Source: Sphingomonas alba (GTDB taxonomy: Bacteria > Pseudomonadota > Alphaproteobacteria > Sphingomonadales > Sphingomonadaceae). From it: DNA of 64,000 nt. The stretch covers positions 1,426,001 to 1,490,000 of the forward strand of contig NZ_JAMGBD010000001.1 in the NCBI RefSeq assembly GCF_023516555.1. Direction: 5' to 3'. The position numbers and the translations under genes are program-made. Of this stretch, positions 28,334 to 36,695 are shown one piece after another. Within the stretch, counting starts at the first letter, position 1. The number at the start of each line of letters is the position of its first letter. The notes under the pieces were generated by a model, which worked only from the letters and a program-made list of their open reading frames with translations, did no database searches and had not been told where the DNA came from.

Positions 28334-29755
28334 TTGCGCGAGGCATGGGTTCAGCAGCAGTTTCTGACGGCGGCCCCAGCGCGGGCGCCGGTTGGCTTCG
28401 GGCGCGCCAAACCTCCGTTCAGTCTTGTCGTCGACCTCAGTGACAATCCGTTTTCGAGGGACTGGTGGCGCGGCCTCGCGACGCTTGGAGCGCTCGTCGT
28501 GTTTGCCATCGCGCTGCGGCCCGATTTTGGCCCGCTGCCCGCCGGAACCCCGGAAATGCCGAAGGCCATCGAGGACCAGTGGGACGCGACAGCGATTGGA
28601 TCTCTGGATCGCGGCTCCCCGACCGGCATGCGCATGGCCGCCAATAGCAGGGTCGAGCCGATCGAATCTGCGCCCGAACGGGCCTTCCTCGACCTGTTCG
28701 CCACCGTCGGCCGCGACGGGCTGGCGCGCTCGCTGGTGCGCATCGGCGCTTCGACCGGCGATGCCGTGCAAGTCGAGAGCCTGGTCCGCGGGGAGGGCGG
28801 GCGCGTCATTCCCGGCACCGGCATTTCCGTTACCCTGGGCCGCAAGGAGGCCGCCGGGCTGAGGCCGATCCAGAAGATTGTCGTCCGCACCGGCCTCGAC
28901 ATGCGGATGGCGATCGAGCGCGGCGACACGGGCCTGACCCTGACGAAAATGCCGATTGCGGTCGATAACCGGCCGCTGCGCATCCGCGGCCGGGCCGGCG
29001 AAGGGCTCTATTGGGCGTTGCGCGCAGCCGGCGCATCGAGCCAGTCCGCCGCATCCTATCTGAAGGCGCTGGCGACGCAGATCGACGTCGGCGCCATCGC
29101 ACCCGACGACCGCTTCGACCTTGTGCTGGCCAATCGCCACACGGCGACGGGCGAGAACTTCCCAGGGCCTCTGCTTTATGCCGGGCTCGAGCGCTTCGGG
29201 CAGCGCCCGGTGCAGCTGGTCGCATGGAATATCGGCGGGAAGATCAATTGGGTCGATGCCGCCAACAACCAGCCGGTGCAGGCGTCGAACGCGATGATCT
29301 GGCCCGTGAATGCCCGCATCACCTCGACCTTCGGCATGCGATACCATCCGATCCTGCACTTCGCGCGGATGCACAAAGGCATCGACTTCGGCGCCGCCTG
29401 GGGCACGCCGATCCATGCCGCCGCCGACGGCCAGGTCGCCAGTGCCGGCTGGGCCGGGGGCTATGGCGAGCAGGTGAAGATCAACCACGGCGGCGGCCTT
29501 GCCACCAGCTACAACCATATGAGCCGGATGATCGTGTCGCCGGGAATGCCGGTCCGCCAAGGGCAGGTCATCGGCTATGTCGGCACCACCGGCCTCTCGA
29601 CCGGCGCGCACCTTCACTATGAAGTCCTGCGCAACGGCGTCCAGGTGAACCCGATGGCAGTGCGCATGACCAGCGCGCCGGCGATCGACCCGGCGATGAC
29701 CGAGGCGATCAAGGCTCGGCTGAAGGCGCTGCTCGGCGTCGGGACTAAGACCTAG
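28334..29755 (+). CDS. M23 family metallopeptidase (peptidoglycan endopeptidase-like)
   Basis: Predicted membrane-anchored cell-wall hydrolase of about 473 residues. I take TTG 28334 (AAGGAG nine bases upstream). The N-terminal part has one TM helix (about 45-63). The middle holds an OapA/LysM-like region. The C-terminal LytM domain carries MHKGIDFGAAWGTPIHAAADG with the first zinc His and Asp, and AHLHYEVLRNG with the HxH motif. These residues make it a likely active D,D-endopeptidase at the division site or envelope. It diverges from the SUV3-like helicase and converges with a small exported gene, overlapping it by four bases. Confidence 0.92.
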   Translation: MREAWVQQQFLTAAPARAPVGFGRAKPPFSLVVDLSDNPFSRDWWRGLATLGALVVFAIALRPDFGPLPAGTPEMPKAIEDQWDATAIGSLDRGSPTGMRMAANSRVEPIESAPERAFLDLFATVGRDGLARSLVRIGASTGDAVQVESLVRGEGGRVIPGTGISVTLGRKEAAGLRPIQKIVVRTGLDMRMAIERGDTGLTLTKMPIAVDNRPLRIRGRAGEGLYWALRAAGASSQSAASYLKALATQIDVGAIAPDDRFDLVLANRHTATGENFPGPLLYAGLERFGQRPVQLVAWNIGGKINWVDAANNQPVQASNAMIWPVNARITSTFGMRYHPILHFARMHKGIDFGAAWGTPIHAAADGQVASAGWAGGYGEQVKINHGGGLATSYNHMSRMIVSPGMPVRQGQVIGYVGTTGLSTGAHLHYEVLRNGVQVNPMAVRMTSAPAIDPAMTEAIKARLKALLGVGTKT

Positions 29756-30171
29756 CAGCCGAAGGAGAGGCTGGTCTCGCCCTGCTTGACGAGGCGGACC
29801 CCATCCCGGTTCGTACCGGGCGCGGTTTCGACCGTGAGGTCGTCGAGGTCAGGCCCGCTCTTGCTGAACAGGGTCGCGAAATGGCGCTGGCCGAGCATCA
29901 TGTGCTCGTCGAGCGGTTTGCAGCCCGTCGACTTCACCTGACGCAAGCCGACGAGATAGCCGTCGGCATTGTAGAGCTCGGCGTAACCCCAATTTCCCTC
30001 GAACGAGCCGTCCTTGAGGAAACCAGAGCATTCCCTGGCGATAACCTCGCACACCTTTTCGGTTTCGGGGTCCTCGGTCCAGCGCGGCTTGGGATCAAAG
30101 GTGAAATCGGCGGGGCGCTGGGCCGCCGCCGCCAACACGATTCCGGAAACGGCGATCAGGATAACGCGCAT
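29752..30171 (-). CDS. Exported hypothetical protein with four cysteines
   Basis: Unrecognised 139-residue protein. The signal peptide is 1-17 (MRVILIAVSGIVLAAAA). The mature part contains KVCEVIARECSGFLKDGSF, LRQVKSTGCKPLDEHMM and ends in SLSFGC, so four cysteines could form two disulfides in the periplasm. The start is ATG at 30169-30171. Its stop overlaps the end of the converging M23 gene by four bases. The gene upstream on the same strand (DUF1810, 12-base gap) and the peroxiredoxin gene suggest one small operon of unrelated-looking proteins. Confidence 0.7.
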   Translation of the reverse strand: MRVILIAVSGIVLAAAAQRPADFTFDPKPRWTEDPETEKVCEVIARECSGFLKDGSFEGNWGYAELYNADGYLVGLRQVKSTGCKPLDEHMMLGQRHFATLFSKSGPDLDDLTVETAPGTNRDGVRLVKQGETSLSFGC

Positions 30172-30183
30172 TCCACCTCCCCC

Positions 30184-30576
30184 TCAGTCCAATAGCTCCA
30201 GAACTTCGCTGGCACAGGTTGCGCCCGCAGCGGCAAAAATCTCCATCGAGGATTTGAGTTTGAGCGCGTCGACCGGACCAAGAATCGCCTTGGCGCCCAC
30301 GCCCCGCTGAAGATGAAGCTGTATCGCCTCGCAGCATTGGATCAGGCGCGGGCCGAGGATCGGGTGATCGAGATAGGCACGCGCCTCATCGGCACCGGTC
30401 AGCCCGAAATGCTTCGCAGTCGGGCTGTGGCCGAGATCGACGTGCTGCGGGAAGACGAACCACATCCAGTGACTGCGCTTGCGACCGTCCCGGAGTTCGG
30501 CGAGCGCCTGTTCGTGGACGCCGCCCGCTTGCGCATCGACGAAGCGTTGCAGGTTGAACGGGTCGGCGCCCGCCAC
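30184..30576 (-). CDS. DUF1810 family protein
   Basis: Predicted 130-residue cytosolic protein of the DUF1810 family: DPFNLQRFVDAQAGGVHEQALAELRDGRKRSHWMWFVFPQ is the standard opening, and KHFGLTGADEARAYLDHPILGPRL follows. The family is all-helical and widespread, with no established enzymatic role. The start is GTG at 30574-30576, one base after the stop of the peroxiredoxin gene, so the two are likely coupled. The exported four-Cys gene follows after 12 bases. Confidence 0.9.
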   Translation of the reverse strand: MAGADPFNLQRFVDAQAGGVHEQALAELRDGRKRSHWMWFVFPQHVDLGHSPTAKHFGLTGADEARAYLDHPILGPRLIQCCEAIQLHLQRGVGAKAILGPVDALKLKSSMEIFAAAGATCASEVLELLD

Positions 30577-30577
30577 C

Positions 30578-31102
30578 CTATTTGCGCTTCAGGCCCTCTG
30601 CGACGGCGAGCGCCTTGGCGACATGCTGCGTCGCGTCGAGATTGTCCTGCACGAGGACGATGATGCCGCCCTTTTCGATCACATAAGTGGTGCGCGTCGT
30701 CAGGCCGGGATGCTCTTTCCAGTCGACGTCGAACGCCTTCCGGATTTCCGGGGTCGCGGTCGCCACCGGGAAGGCACCCGCGCACTTGGCGGTGGAGAAG
30801 GTCGTCAGCGTCGCGTTGTCGTCAGCGCTCATGCCGATGACGCGGGCGTGTGCCGCCTTGAACTGGGGCATGGCTTCGCTGAACAAATGGGCTTCGAGAT
30901 CGCAGCCCTCGGTGTTGGCCTTGGGAAAGAAGTAGAGCACGACCGGGCCGCTACGCAGCTCCCGCTTCAGGTCGAACGCGTAAGGCTTGCCGGCGAAAGC
31001 GCCGTCCGCCTTGATCAGCGGGGCCTCGGTACCGGCGGGCAAAGCGGCGAGTGCCGGAGCCGCGAGCAACGCCAAAGCGGAAAAGCCAAAAGTCCTGCGC
31101 AT
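30578..31102 (-). CDS. Exported Bcp/AhpC-type peroxiredoxin
   Basis: Predicted thiol peroxidase of 174 residues. It carries a signal peptide (1-19, ALALLAAPALA), so it should act in the periplasm, unlike cytosolic Bcp. The peroxidatic site reads FFPKANTEGCDLEA with C67; the usual P of T-P-G-C is E here. A second Cys (STAKCAGAFP) could be the resolving one. GMSADDNATLTTF and TYVIEKGGIIV are family blocks. The start is ATG at 31100-31102. Gene order is peroxiredoxin, DUF1810 and exported four-Cys protein on the same strand, spaced by 1 and 12 bases. Confidence 0.9.
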   Translation of the reverse strand: MRRTFGFSALALLAAPALAALPAGTEAPLIKADGAFAGKPYAFDLKRELRSGPVVLYFFPKANTEGCDLEAHLFSEAMPQFKAAHARVIGMSADDNATLTTFSTAKCAGAFPVATATPEIRKAFDVDWKEHPGLTTRTTYVIEKGGIIVLVQDNLDATQHVAKALAVAEGLKRK

Positions 31103-31181
31103 GCCACTCCCTCCACAAATACAGCGTGCAGGCTAGCGCGACGCGCGCGGCGACGCCACGGGATTCGTCACTCAGGCAGGA

Positions 31182-31883
31182 TCAACGGGCGCTGAGGCGT
31201 GAGGATGAGCCGTTGATGCGGCGACCGTGGACCCAGCTTTTGCCTTCGCCCAGCGTCAGGATCGGCGTGAACAGCCCATGTTGGGACGCGTTGACGGGAT
31301 GGTCGAACTTGTCGTCGAGCATGTAGAAACCGCTCGGCGCGCGCGCGAGCAGGACAATGTGACTGCCGACGCCGAGTTCACGGCCAATGCTCATGTAGAG
31401 GTCGCGGGCATTCCAGCCGGCAGCCTTCAACACCTGCATTTCGACGACGGCGATATCTTCGCTGTCGCCGGCGCCACGTTCCAGCGTCTCGCCGGCATTG
31501 GCCCAAAGGTCGGCAACCTTCATGGTGTCGAGGTCCTGGGCCCAGCGGACGCGTTGCTTCACTTCGCGCTGGACGGTCGCGAGCTGCTCCTCGGGCGTCA
31601 AGCTGCGGACGGTATCGGCAAGTGCAACCACCATCGGATGGGCGCGGTCGGTGTTGGAGACGCGGCGGAAACGCGCATCGTAAAAGGTCACCCCGGCGCT
31701 GACGGCGGCAGTGCCGAAGACGTCCGGTGTCACCGGCGTCACGCCATTTTGCGGACGGTAGGTCAGGTCCTGGAGGCGGTTGTATTTGCCGGCGGCCGAC
31801 TCGGGGCCGACCCGGACTTGCGCCGTGGCGGCGCCAGCGATGCAGGCAACAGCCAACGTCGCGCAGATGAAGCGTGCGTGCAT
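31182..31883 (-). CDS. Transglutaminase-like (BTLCP) protein with Ser at the catalytic Cys
   Basis: Predicted exported protein (233 residues, signal peptide 1-21 ending ATAQ) of the bacterial transglutaminase-like cysteine peptidase family. Family members carry GDCED; here the sequence is ERGAGDSEDIAVVEM, with S141 where the nucleophile should be. The other triad members remain: H175 (GVGSHIVLLA) and Asp in FYMLDDKFDH (190-191). AGWNARDLYMSIG is another family block. It is therefore either inactive and binding-only, or uses Ser. The C-terminus is Ser/Arg-rich. No LapD-like or adhesin partner is nearby. The start is ATG at 31881-31883. Confidence 0.82.
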   Translation of the reverse strand: MHARFICATLAVACIAGAATAQVRVGPESAAGKYNRLQDLTYRPQNGVTPVTPDVFGTAAVSAGVTFYDARFRRVSNTDRAHPMVVALADTVRSLTPEEQLATVQREVKQRVRWAQDLDTMKVADLWANAGETLERGAGDSEDIAVVEMQVLKAAGWNARDLYMSIGRELGVGSHIVLLARAPSGFYMLDDKFDHPVNASQHGLFTPILTLGEGKSWVHGRRINGSSSRLSAR

Positions 31884-32036
31884 CGCAAGTCGTTCCTTTA
31901 TCGGAATAATCCCCCGTTACGCCAAACCTCTGCCCACAGTTCCGTTAAAGGAAGCGGTTTACGGTGTGCCGACAGCTTTCGCCGTCGAAACGATGGAATT
32001 GTACAGAAAAAGGCGGTTTTCGGCAGTTATCGAAGG

Positions 32037-32189
32037 TTAACGGAAGACCGATCCGACGATCCAGATTAACGACATCAGGATAACGACGAGCAATAATGAG
32101 ACGCCAAGGACATAGCGCATGACGTGCGGCTGCACGGCGCCGGTGACTTCTTCCTGGCTGACATGAACTTCATCGCCCTGGCGTTCCAT
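32037..32189 (-). CDS. Small single-TM membrane protein (50 aa)
   Basis: 50-residue protein from the ATG at 32187-32189 with a textbook ribosome site (CAGGAGGGTGTGC). The first 24 residues are polar and acidic (MERQGDEVHVSQEEVTGAVQ). Residues 26-47 form one TM helix (YVLGVSLLLVVILMSLIWIV), ending VGSVFR, so the C-terminus barely emerges. It is the last of three small membrane-protein genes on this strand. No family is recognised. It may modulate a membrane complex or envelope stress response with PspC. Confidence 0.65.
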   Translation of the reverse strand: MERQGDEVHVSQEEVTGAVQPHVMRYVLGVSLLLVVILMSLIWIVGSVFR

Positions 32190-32268
32190 GCACACCCTCC
32201 TGAGCTATGCGAGAGTCGGAAGGGTCATCATACGCCTCGCGAGAGACGGCGGGTAGTGGTGGCCGCGC

Positions 32269-32454
32269 CTAGCGGTCAGCGGCCACCAGCCCGGTGACGA
32301 GGTAAAAGATGATCGCCAGCGGCGCGGCGATGAAAAAGGCCGCGACGAAGCCGAGCCTGACAAGCAACGGATCGACACCGGTATAATCGGCGAGGCCGGC
32401 AGCGACGCCCATGACCTTGGCGTCACGGCGGTTGATGAGGAAACGGCCATTCAT
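32269..32454 (-). CDS. PspC-domain membrane protein (61 aa)
   Basis: Short PspC protein. I take the ATG at 32452-32454 rather than the longer frame from 32514. MNGRFLINRRDAKVMGVAAGLADYTGVDPLLVRLGFVAAFF is the standard PspC opening (basic start, VxGGVAAGLA-like turn, first TM helix), followed by AAPLAIIFYLVTGLVAADR. PspC in enterobacteria senses inner-membrane stress with PspB and controls the phage-shock response; this short stand-alone type is common outside that system, with no pspA or pspF visible nearby. It lies 25 bases after the 37-residue gene. Confidence 0.88.
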   Translation of the reverse strand: MNGRFLINRRDAKVMGVAAGLADYTGVDPLLVRLGFVAAFFIAAPLAIIFYLVTGLVAADR

Positions 32455-32479
32455 GGCTTTATCCTTACGCAAGTACAGT

Positions 32480-32593
32480 TCAGGCGAAGAACGGCAGCGG
32501 GCCGATGGCGGCACTGACGAACAGCAGCGAGGTCAGAAGCGCACCGGCGAAGGTGACGGCGATCTGGCGTTCCGAAGAAACAATGGCGTTCAT
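32480..32593 (-). CDS. Small single-TM membrane protein (37 aa)
   Basis: 37-residue protein starting at ATG 32591-32593 after a good ribosome site (AGGGGAA). The sequence is MNAIVSSERQIAVTFAGALL then TSLLFVSAAIGPLPFFA, with one TM helix (about 11-31) and a hydrophobic end. It opens the PspC operon and lies behind three copies of a TTGGGAAATTTCAC-like site. No family recognised. Such tiny hydrophobic proteins are often stress-induced membrane regulators, which fits the setting, but direct evidence is lacking. Confidence 0.6.
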   Translation of the reverse strand: MNAIVSSERQIAVTFAGALLTSLLFVSAAIGPLPFFA

Positions 32594-32657
32594 TTCAAAT
32601 TCCCCTTTTGCGCCCCCCGATGGGGCGATGCATTTAATAATGCAGGGAGCGTGCCAA

Positions 32658-32745
32658 TTGGAAATTATACAATAAAATCAAGGTGCGCGTAGATTTACCA
32701 ATGCCCAGTGTTGGGAAATTTCACAATAATATTGGGAAATTTCAC
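32658..32745 (-). promoter_or_regulatory. Three operator-like sites upstream of the small membrane-protein operon
   Basis: Two identical 14-bp direct repeats TTGGGAAATTTCAC lie at 32711-32724 and 32732-32745, 21 bp apart (two helical turns). A third, weaker copy TTGGAAATTATAC lies at 32658-32670, 53 bp away (five turns). All face the same way, are AT-rich amid GC-rich DNA, and fall between the 81-residue gene and the 37-residue gene, upstream of the latter on the minus strand. TATAAT (minus strand, 32665-32670 region) overlaps the third site and could be a -10 box. I read this as a cooperative regulator-binding region; the regulator is unknown. Confidence 0.6.
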
Positions 32746-32752
32746 CTATCGG

Positions 32753-32998
32753 TCAGGCCGAGGCGCTGTCTTTCGGCGCTGGCTTCGGCTTGGAGGCCGT
32801 CGCCTTGGGCGCGACCGGCTGGCATTCGGCCAAGAGGGTCGGGAAATCGAGGTCGCTATTGGCCATGAGTGTGTCATTGCGAGCGGCGAGGCAGGCCTGC
32901 TCGGTCGCATAATGGGCAGCCGGGGTCGCGACCGTCTGGCAGTCGATGGCGCCGTCGCTGCAGCCCATGATGGCGATGACGAAATATGCCGGTCCCAT
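32753..32998 (-). CDS. Hypothetical small protein (81 aa)
   Basis: Unrecognised 81-residue protein from ATG 32996-32998. The N-terminus is hydrophobic but not a clear signal peptide (MGPAYFVIAIMGCSDGAIDC). Three further features stand out: a YATEQACLAARND segment, another Cys in LLAECQPVA, and a Lys/Pro/Ala/Ser tail (KPKPAPKDSASA). Similar small proteins (with MGCSDG-like and EQACLA motifs) are annotated as hypothetical in sphingomonads. It lies upstream of the iterated operator and is on the same strand as the PspC operon, 160 bases away. Confidence 0.65.
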   Translation of the reverse strand: MGPAYFVIAIMGCSDGAIDCQTVATPAAHYATEQACLAARNDTLMANSDLDFPTLLAECQPVAPKATASKPKPAPKDSASA

Positions 32999-33123
32999 TG
33001 TCAGTCCGCTTCCCGCTCACTGGCCGTTTAACGCGAATCAAAACCCCGATTTAACGTTGGAGTTCCAGCCGCTTGGGGGAATTATTTGCCCAGCTCCATC
33101 GGTGTTCCTACCTAGGATGACTG

Positions 33124-34932
33124 ATGGCAGAACAATCGGCAGATTCGGCGCCCCGCAAGGCGGGCTTCAATACGTTGGTGCGCTTCCTGCCCCTGCTCTG
33201 GCCCAAGGGTGAGGCCGAGCTGAAGGTCCGTGTCGTCGTGGCCCTGACGCTGGTGCTGGCCGGCAAGGCGATCGCGCTCCTCATGCCCTTTGCCTACAAA
33301 GCGGTGGTCGACGGCATGTCCGCCGACCGCCAGGCCTTCGGCGCGGTGCTAATGCTGGTGGCCGCCTATGCCGCGGCGCGCTTCGGCAATGTGCTGGCCG
33401 ACAACCTTCGCAACGCGGTATTCGAGAAGGTTGGGCAGCAGGCCGGGCGGCGCCTGGCGGCGATGGTGTTCCGCCATGTCCACAATCTGTCGCTTCGTTT
33501 CCACCTCGAACGGCGCACCGGCAGCCTGACCAAGATCGTCGAGCGCGGCACCAAGAGCATCGACATGATGCTCTATTTCATCCTCTTCAACATCGCCCCG
33601 ACAGCGATCGAGCTGACGGCGATCTGCATCATCTTCTTCGTCAAGTTCGGCATCGGCCTGGTCGCCGCGACCCTGGCGATGGTCGCTCTCTATATCGTCT
33701 TCACGCGGACCGTGACCGACTGGCGCGCCAAGCTGCAGCGGGAGATGAACGAGGTCGACAACAAGGCGATCGGCCGCGCGGTCGACAGCCTGCTGAACTA
33801 CGAGACGGTCAAATATTTCGGCGCAGAGGAGCGCGAGGCCAGGCGCTATGACGACACCATCGACGCTTTCGCCAGGGCGGCAACGAAGAACGAGGTGTCG
33901 CTGGCCTGGCTCAACATCGGCCAGTCGGCGATCACCAACCTGATGATGGCCGGGGCGATGGGCTACACCGTCTGGGGCTGGAGCCAGGGCCGCTTCACTC
34001 CGGGCGATGTGGTGCTGGTCAATTCGCTGCTGATGCAGCTGTTCCGGCCGCTCGACCTGCTCGGCTGGGTCTATCGATCGATCAGGCAGGGGCTGATCGA
34101 CATGGAGGCGATGTTCGAGTTGGTCGATACGCGGGCGGAGATCGTCGACGCGCCGGACGCGCCGTCGCTGCAGGTAGGGCGCGGGCTGGTAGCGTTCGAG
34201 GACGTGCACTTTGCCTATGAGCCCGAGCGGCCGATCCTGAACGGCGTCAGCTTTGCGATTCCGCCCGGGACGACGCTGGCGGTGGTGGGGCCGTCGGGCG
34301 CCGGCAAGTCGACGCTCGCGCGACTGCTCTACCGTTTCTACGACCCGACCGGCGGTGACATCCGCATCGACGGGCAAGATATATCCAAGGTCACGCAGGG
34401 CAGCCTACGAGCAGCGATCGGCATTGTCCCGCAGGACACGGTGCTGTTCAACGACACCATCGGCTACAACATCGGCTACGGGCGCGAAGCGGCGAGCGAG
34501 AGCGAGATCCGCGGCGCCGCGCGCGGGGCGGCCATCGACCGCTTCATCGCCGCTTTGCCACAGGGATATGAGTCGATGGTCGGCGAGCGCGGGCTGAAAT
34601 TGAGCGGCGGCGAGAAGCAAAGGGTCGCCATCGCCCGCACCCTGCTGAAGGACCCGCCGATCCTGATCCTCGACGAAGCCACCAGCGCGCTCGACAGCCG
34701 GACCGAGGAGGCGATCCAGGCGACGCTCGACAATGTCGCGGAGAACCGGACGACCATCATCATCGCGCATCGTCTATCGACCATCGTCAACGCCGACCGC
34801 ATCGTCGTTCTCGACGCTGGCCGCGTTGCCGAGAGCGGCACGCATGCCGAGCTTTTGCGGGCGGGCGGGCTTTACGCGGAGCTGTGGGCGCGGCAGGCAG
34901 CCGAAAGGGCGCTGGAGGAAGCCGCCGAGTGA
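33124..34932 (+). CDS. Atm1-like ABC exporter (ATP-binding and membrane domains fused)
   Basis: Half-transporter of 602 residues: six TM helices (about 40-330) then an ATPase domain. Walker A is GPSGAGKS (about 389-396), the signature LSGGEKQRVAIART (about 492-505) and Walker B ILILDEATSALD (about 512-523). The membrane half contains GAEEREARRYD and LNIGQSAITN, typical of the heavy-metal-transporter/ABCB7/Atm1 group, which exports glutathione-linked sulfur or metal species. The start is ATG 33124. Its stop overlaps the recQ start as GTGA (34929-34932). The substrate is inferred from the family only. Confidence 0.93.
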   Translation: MAEQSADSAPRKAGFNTLVRFLPLLWPKGEAELKVRVVVALTLVLAGKAIALLMPFAYKAVVDGMSADRQAFGAVLMLVAAYAAARFGNVLADNLRNAVFEKVGQQAGRRLAAMVFRHVHNLSLRFHLERRTGSLTKIVERGTKSIDMMLYFILFNIAPTAIELTAICIIFFVKFGIGLVAATLAMVALYIVFTRTVTDWRAKLQREMNEVDNKAIGRAVDSLLNYETVKYFGAEEREARRYDDTIDAFARAATKNEVSLAWLNIGQSAITNLMMAGAMGYTVWGWSQGRFTPGDVVLVNSLLMQLFRPLDLLGWVYRSIRQGLIDMEAMFELVDTRAEIVDAPDAPSLQVGRGLVAFEDVHFAYEPERPILNGVSFAIPPGTTLAVVGPSGAGKSTLARLLYRFYDPTGGDIRIDGQDISKVTQGSLRAAIGIVPQDTVLFNDTIGYNIGYGREAASESEIRGAARGAAIDRFIAALPQGYESMVGERGLKLSGGEKQRVAIARTLLKDPPILILDEATSALDSRTEEAIQATLDNVAENRTTIIIAHRLSTIVNADRIVVLDAGRVAESGTHAELLRAGGLYAELWARQAAERALEEAAE

Positions 34933-36695
34933 TCGTTCACGAGATTCTGCGTAACATATTTGGGTTCGATCATTTCCGCGGAGTGCAGGAGCAGGTCGTC
35001 AAGCGGGTGATGGCCGGCAAGGACAGCCTGGCGGTCATGCCGACCGGAGCCGGCAAGTCGCTTTGCTATCAATTGCCGGCCCTGGCGCGCGAAGGGACCG
35101 CGATCGTCATCTCGCCGCTGATTGCGCTTATGCACGACCAGATCCGCGCGACCGAGGGCCTTGGCATTCGCGCAGCCTCGCTGACGTCCGCGGACAGCGA
35201 CCGAGAGACGACCATCGCGCGGCTGCGGAACGGTGAGCTCGACTTGCTCTACGTCGCTCCGGAGCGGGCTACGACAGAGCATTTCCGGCGACTGGTCGAG
35301 CAATTGCCGATCGCGCTCATCGCCATCGACGAGGCGCATTGCGTCAGCGAATGGGGCCATGATTTCCGGCCCGATTACCGCCAGCTGCGGCCGCTGCTCG
35401 ACGCGCATGGCGATGTGCCGAGACTGGCGCTGACGGCGACCGCCGACCGGCGGACGCGCGCGGACATCCTGACACAATTGGGAATTCCGGAAGACGGGCT
35501 GGTCGTGACCGGGTTCGACCGGCCGAACATCCGCTACCATGTCCGACCGCGCGACGGGATTGGCGGGCAGCTGAAGCAATTGCTGGCCGGCCAACCGGGG
35601 GCCGGCATCGTCTATGCTCCGAGCCGCGACAAGGCGGAGAAGCTGGCGGAAGGGATGGCTGGAAGCGGCCGTCCGGCGCTCGCCTATCATGCCGGACTCG
35701 ACCCCGCCGTGCGCAAGCGGAACCAGGCCGCGTTCGTGTCGTCGGAGGAAATGGTGATGGCGTCGACCGTCGCCTTCGGCATGGGCATCGACAAGCCGGA
35801 CGTGCGCTTCGTCGCCCACGCCGGCATCCCGAAATCGATCGAGGCCTATTACCAGGAGACCGGCCGCGCGGGCCGCGACGGCGAGCCTGCCGAAGCGTGG
35901 CTGTTCTGGGGTGCCGAGGACTTCGCCCGCGCCCGGCAGGGTATCGAGACCGAAGTCGAGCCTGCGCGCCAGCAAGGCGAGCGCGAGCGGCTGAATGCGC
36001 TTGCGGCGTTCGTTGAGGCCGCGACCTGCCGGCGCGCGATCCTGCTGCGGCATTTCGGCGAGGACCCGCCGGCGCAATGCGGCAATTGCGACAATTGCCT
36101 GGAGCCGCCGGCGACGATCGACGCCACCGAGGTCGCGCGCAAACTGCTCTCGACGGCATTCCGCACGGAAATGCGGTTCGGGGTCGCGCATCTTTCCGCG
36201 GTGATGGCGGGCGACGACAATGAGAAGGTGCGCGGCTTCGGCCATGACCGGCTGTCGGTGTTCGGCATTGCGACACCCGACGAAATCGCGCTGGTCCGCC
36301 CCGTCGCCCGTGCCCTGATTGCCCGCGATGCGCTGCGCGCCGATGCCTATGGCGGACTGTCCTTTGGCCCTGCCGCAAAGCCCATCCTGAAAGGCGAGGA
36401 GACGGTAACGATCGCTGTGCCGCCGCCGCGCAAGAAGTCACGCCGCCGCGATACCGGCGGGCCGACGAGCCCATTGTTCGAAGCTCTACGCGCCAGGCGA
36501 CGCGAACTGGCCGCCGAGATCGGCGTGCCGCCCTATGTCATCTTCCATGATTCAACCCTGCGCGAGATTGCGGAGGCGAAACCGGCGACGCTTTCCGACC
36601 TTTCGCGCGTTCAGGGCGTGGGCGAAGCCAAGCTAAAGCGCTATGGTGAGGCCATGCTCGCGGCGGTCGCGGATTTTGAGGAGGGGAATCAATGA
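34929..36695 (+). CDS. recQ: ATP-dependent DNA helicase RecQ
   Basis: 3'-5' DNA helicase for recombination and replication-fork repair. Starting at GTG 34929 (overlapping the ABC gene stop) gives 588 residues. Motifs are MPTGAGKSLCYQLPAL (Walker A), IAIDEAHCVSEWGHDFRPDY (DEAH plus aromatic loop), ALTATADRRTRADI, QETGRAGRDG (motif VI), the zinc-binding cysteines (CRRAILLRHFGEDPPAQCGNC, DNC), a winged-helix region and a C-terminal HRDC-like domain (LREIAEAKPATLSDLSRVQGVGEAKLKRYG). It is complete. The TIGR01244 gene follows with an ATGA overlap. Confidence 0.96.
   Translation: MIVHEILRNIFGFDHFRGVQEQVVKRVMAGKDSLAVMPTGAGKSLCYQLPALAREGTAIVISPLIALMHDQIRATEGLGIRAASLTSADSDRETTIARLRNGELDLLYVAPERATTEHFRRLVEQLPIALIAIDEAHCVSEWGHDFRPDYRQLRPLLDAHGDVPRLALTATADRRTRADILTQLGIPEDGLVVTGFDRPNIRYHVRPRDGIGGQLKQLLAGQPGAGIVYAPSRDKAEKLAEGMAGSGRPALAYHAGLDPAVRKRNQAAFVSSEEMVMASTVAFGMGIDKPDVRFVAHAGIPKSIEAYYQETGRAGRDGEPAEAWLFWGAEDFARARQGIETEVEPARQQGERERLNALAAFVEAATCRRAILLRHFGEDPPAQCGNCDNCLEPPATIDATEVARKLLSTAFRTEMRFGVAHLSAVMAGDDNEKVRGFGHDRLSVFGIATPDEIALVRPVARALIARDALRADAYGGLSFGPAAKPILKGEETVTIAVPPPRKKSRRRDTGGPTSPLFEALRARRRELAAEIGVPPYVIFHDSTLREIAEAKPATLSDLSRVQGVGEAKLKRYGEAMLAAVADFEEGNQ

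Noticed and set aside
30578-31102. Peroxiredoxin active-site TEGC as evidence of inactivity
   Set aside because: The peroxidatic Cys and the preceding Thr are intact; only the Pro of TPGC differs, which some family members tolerate.
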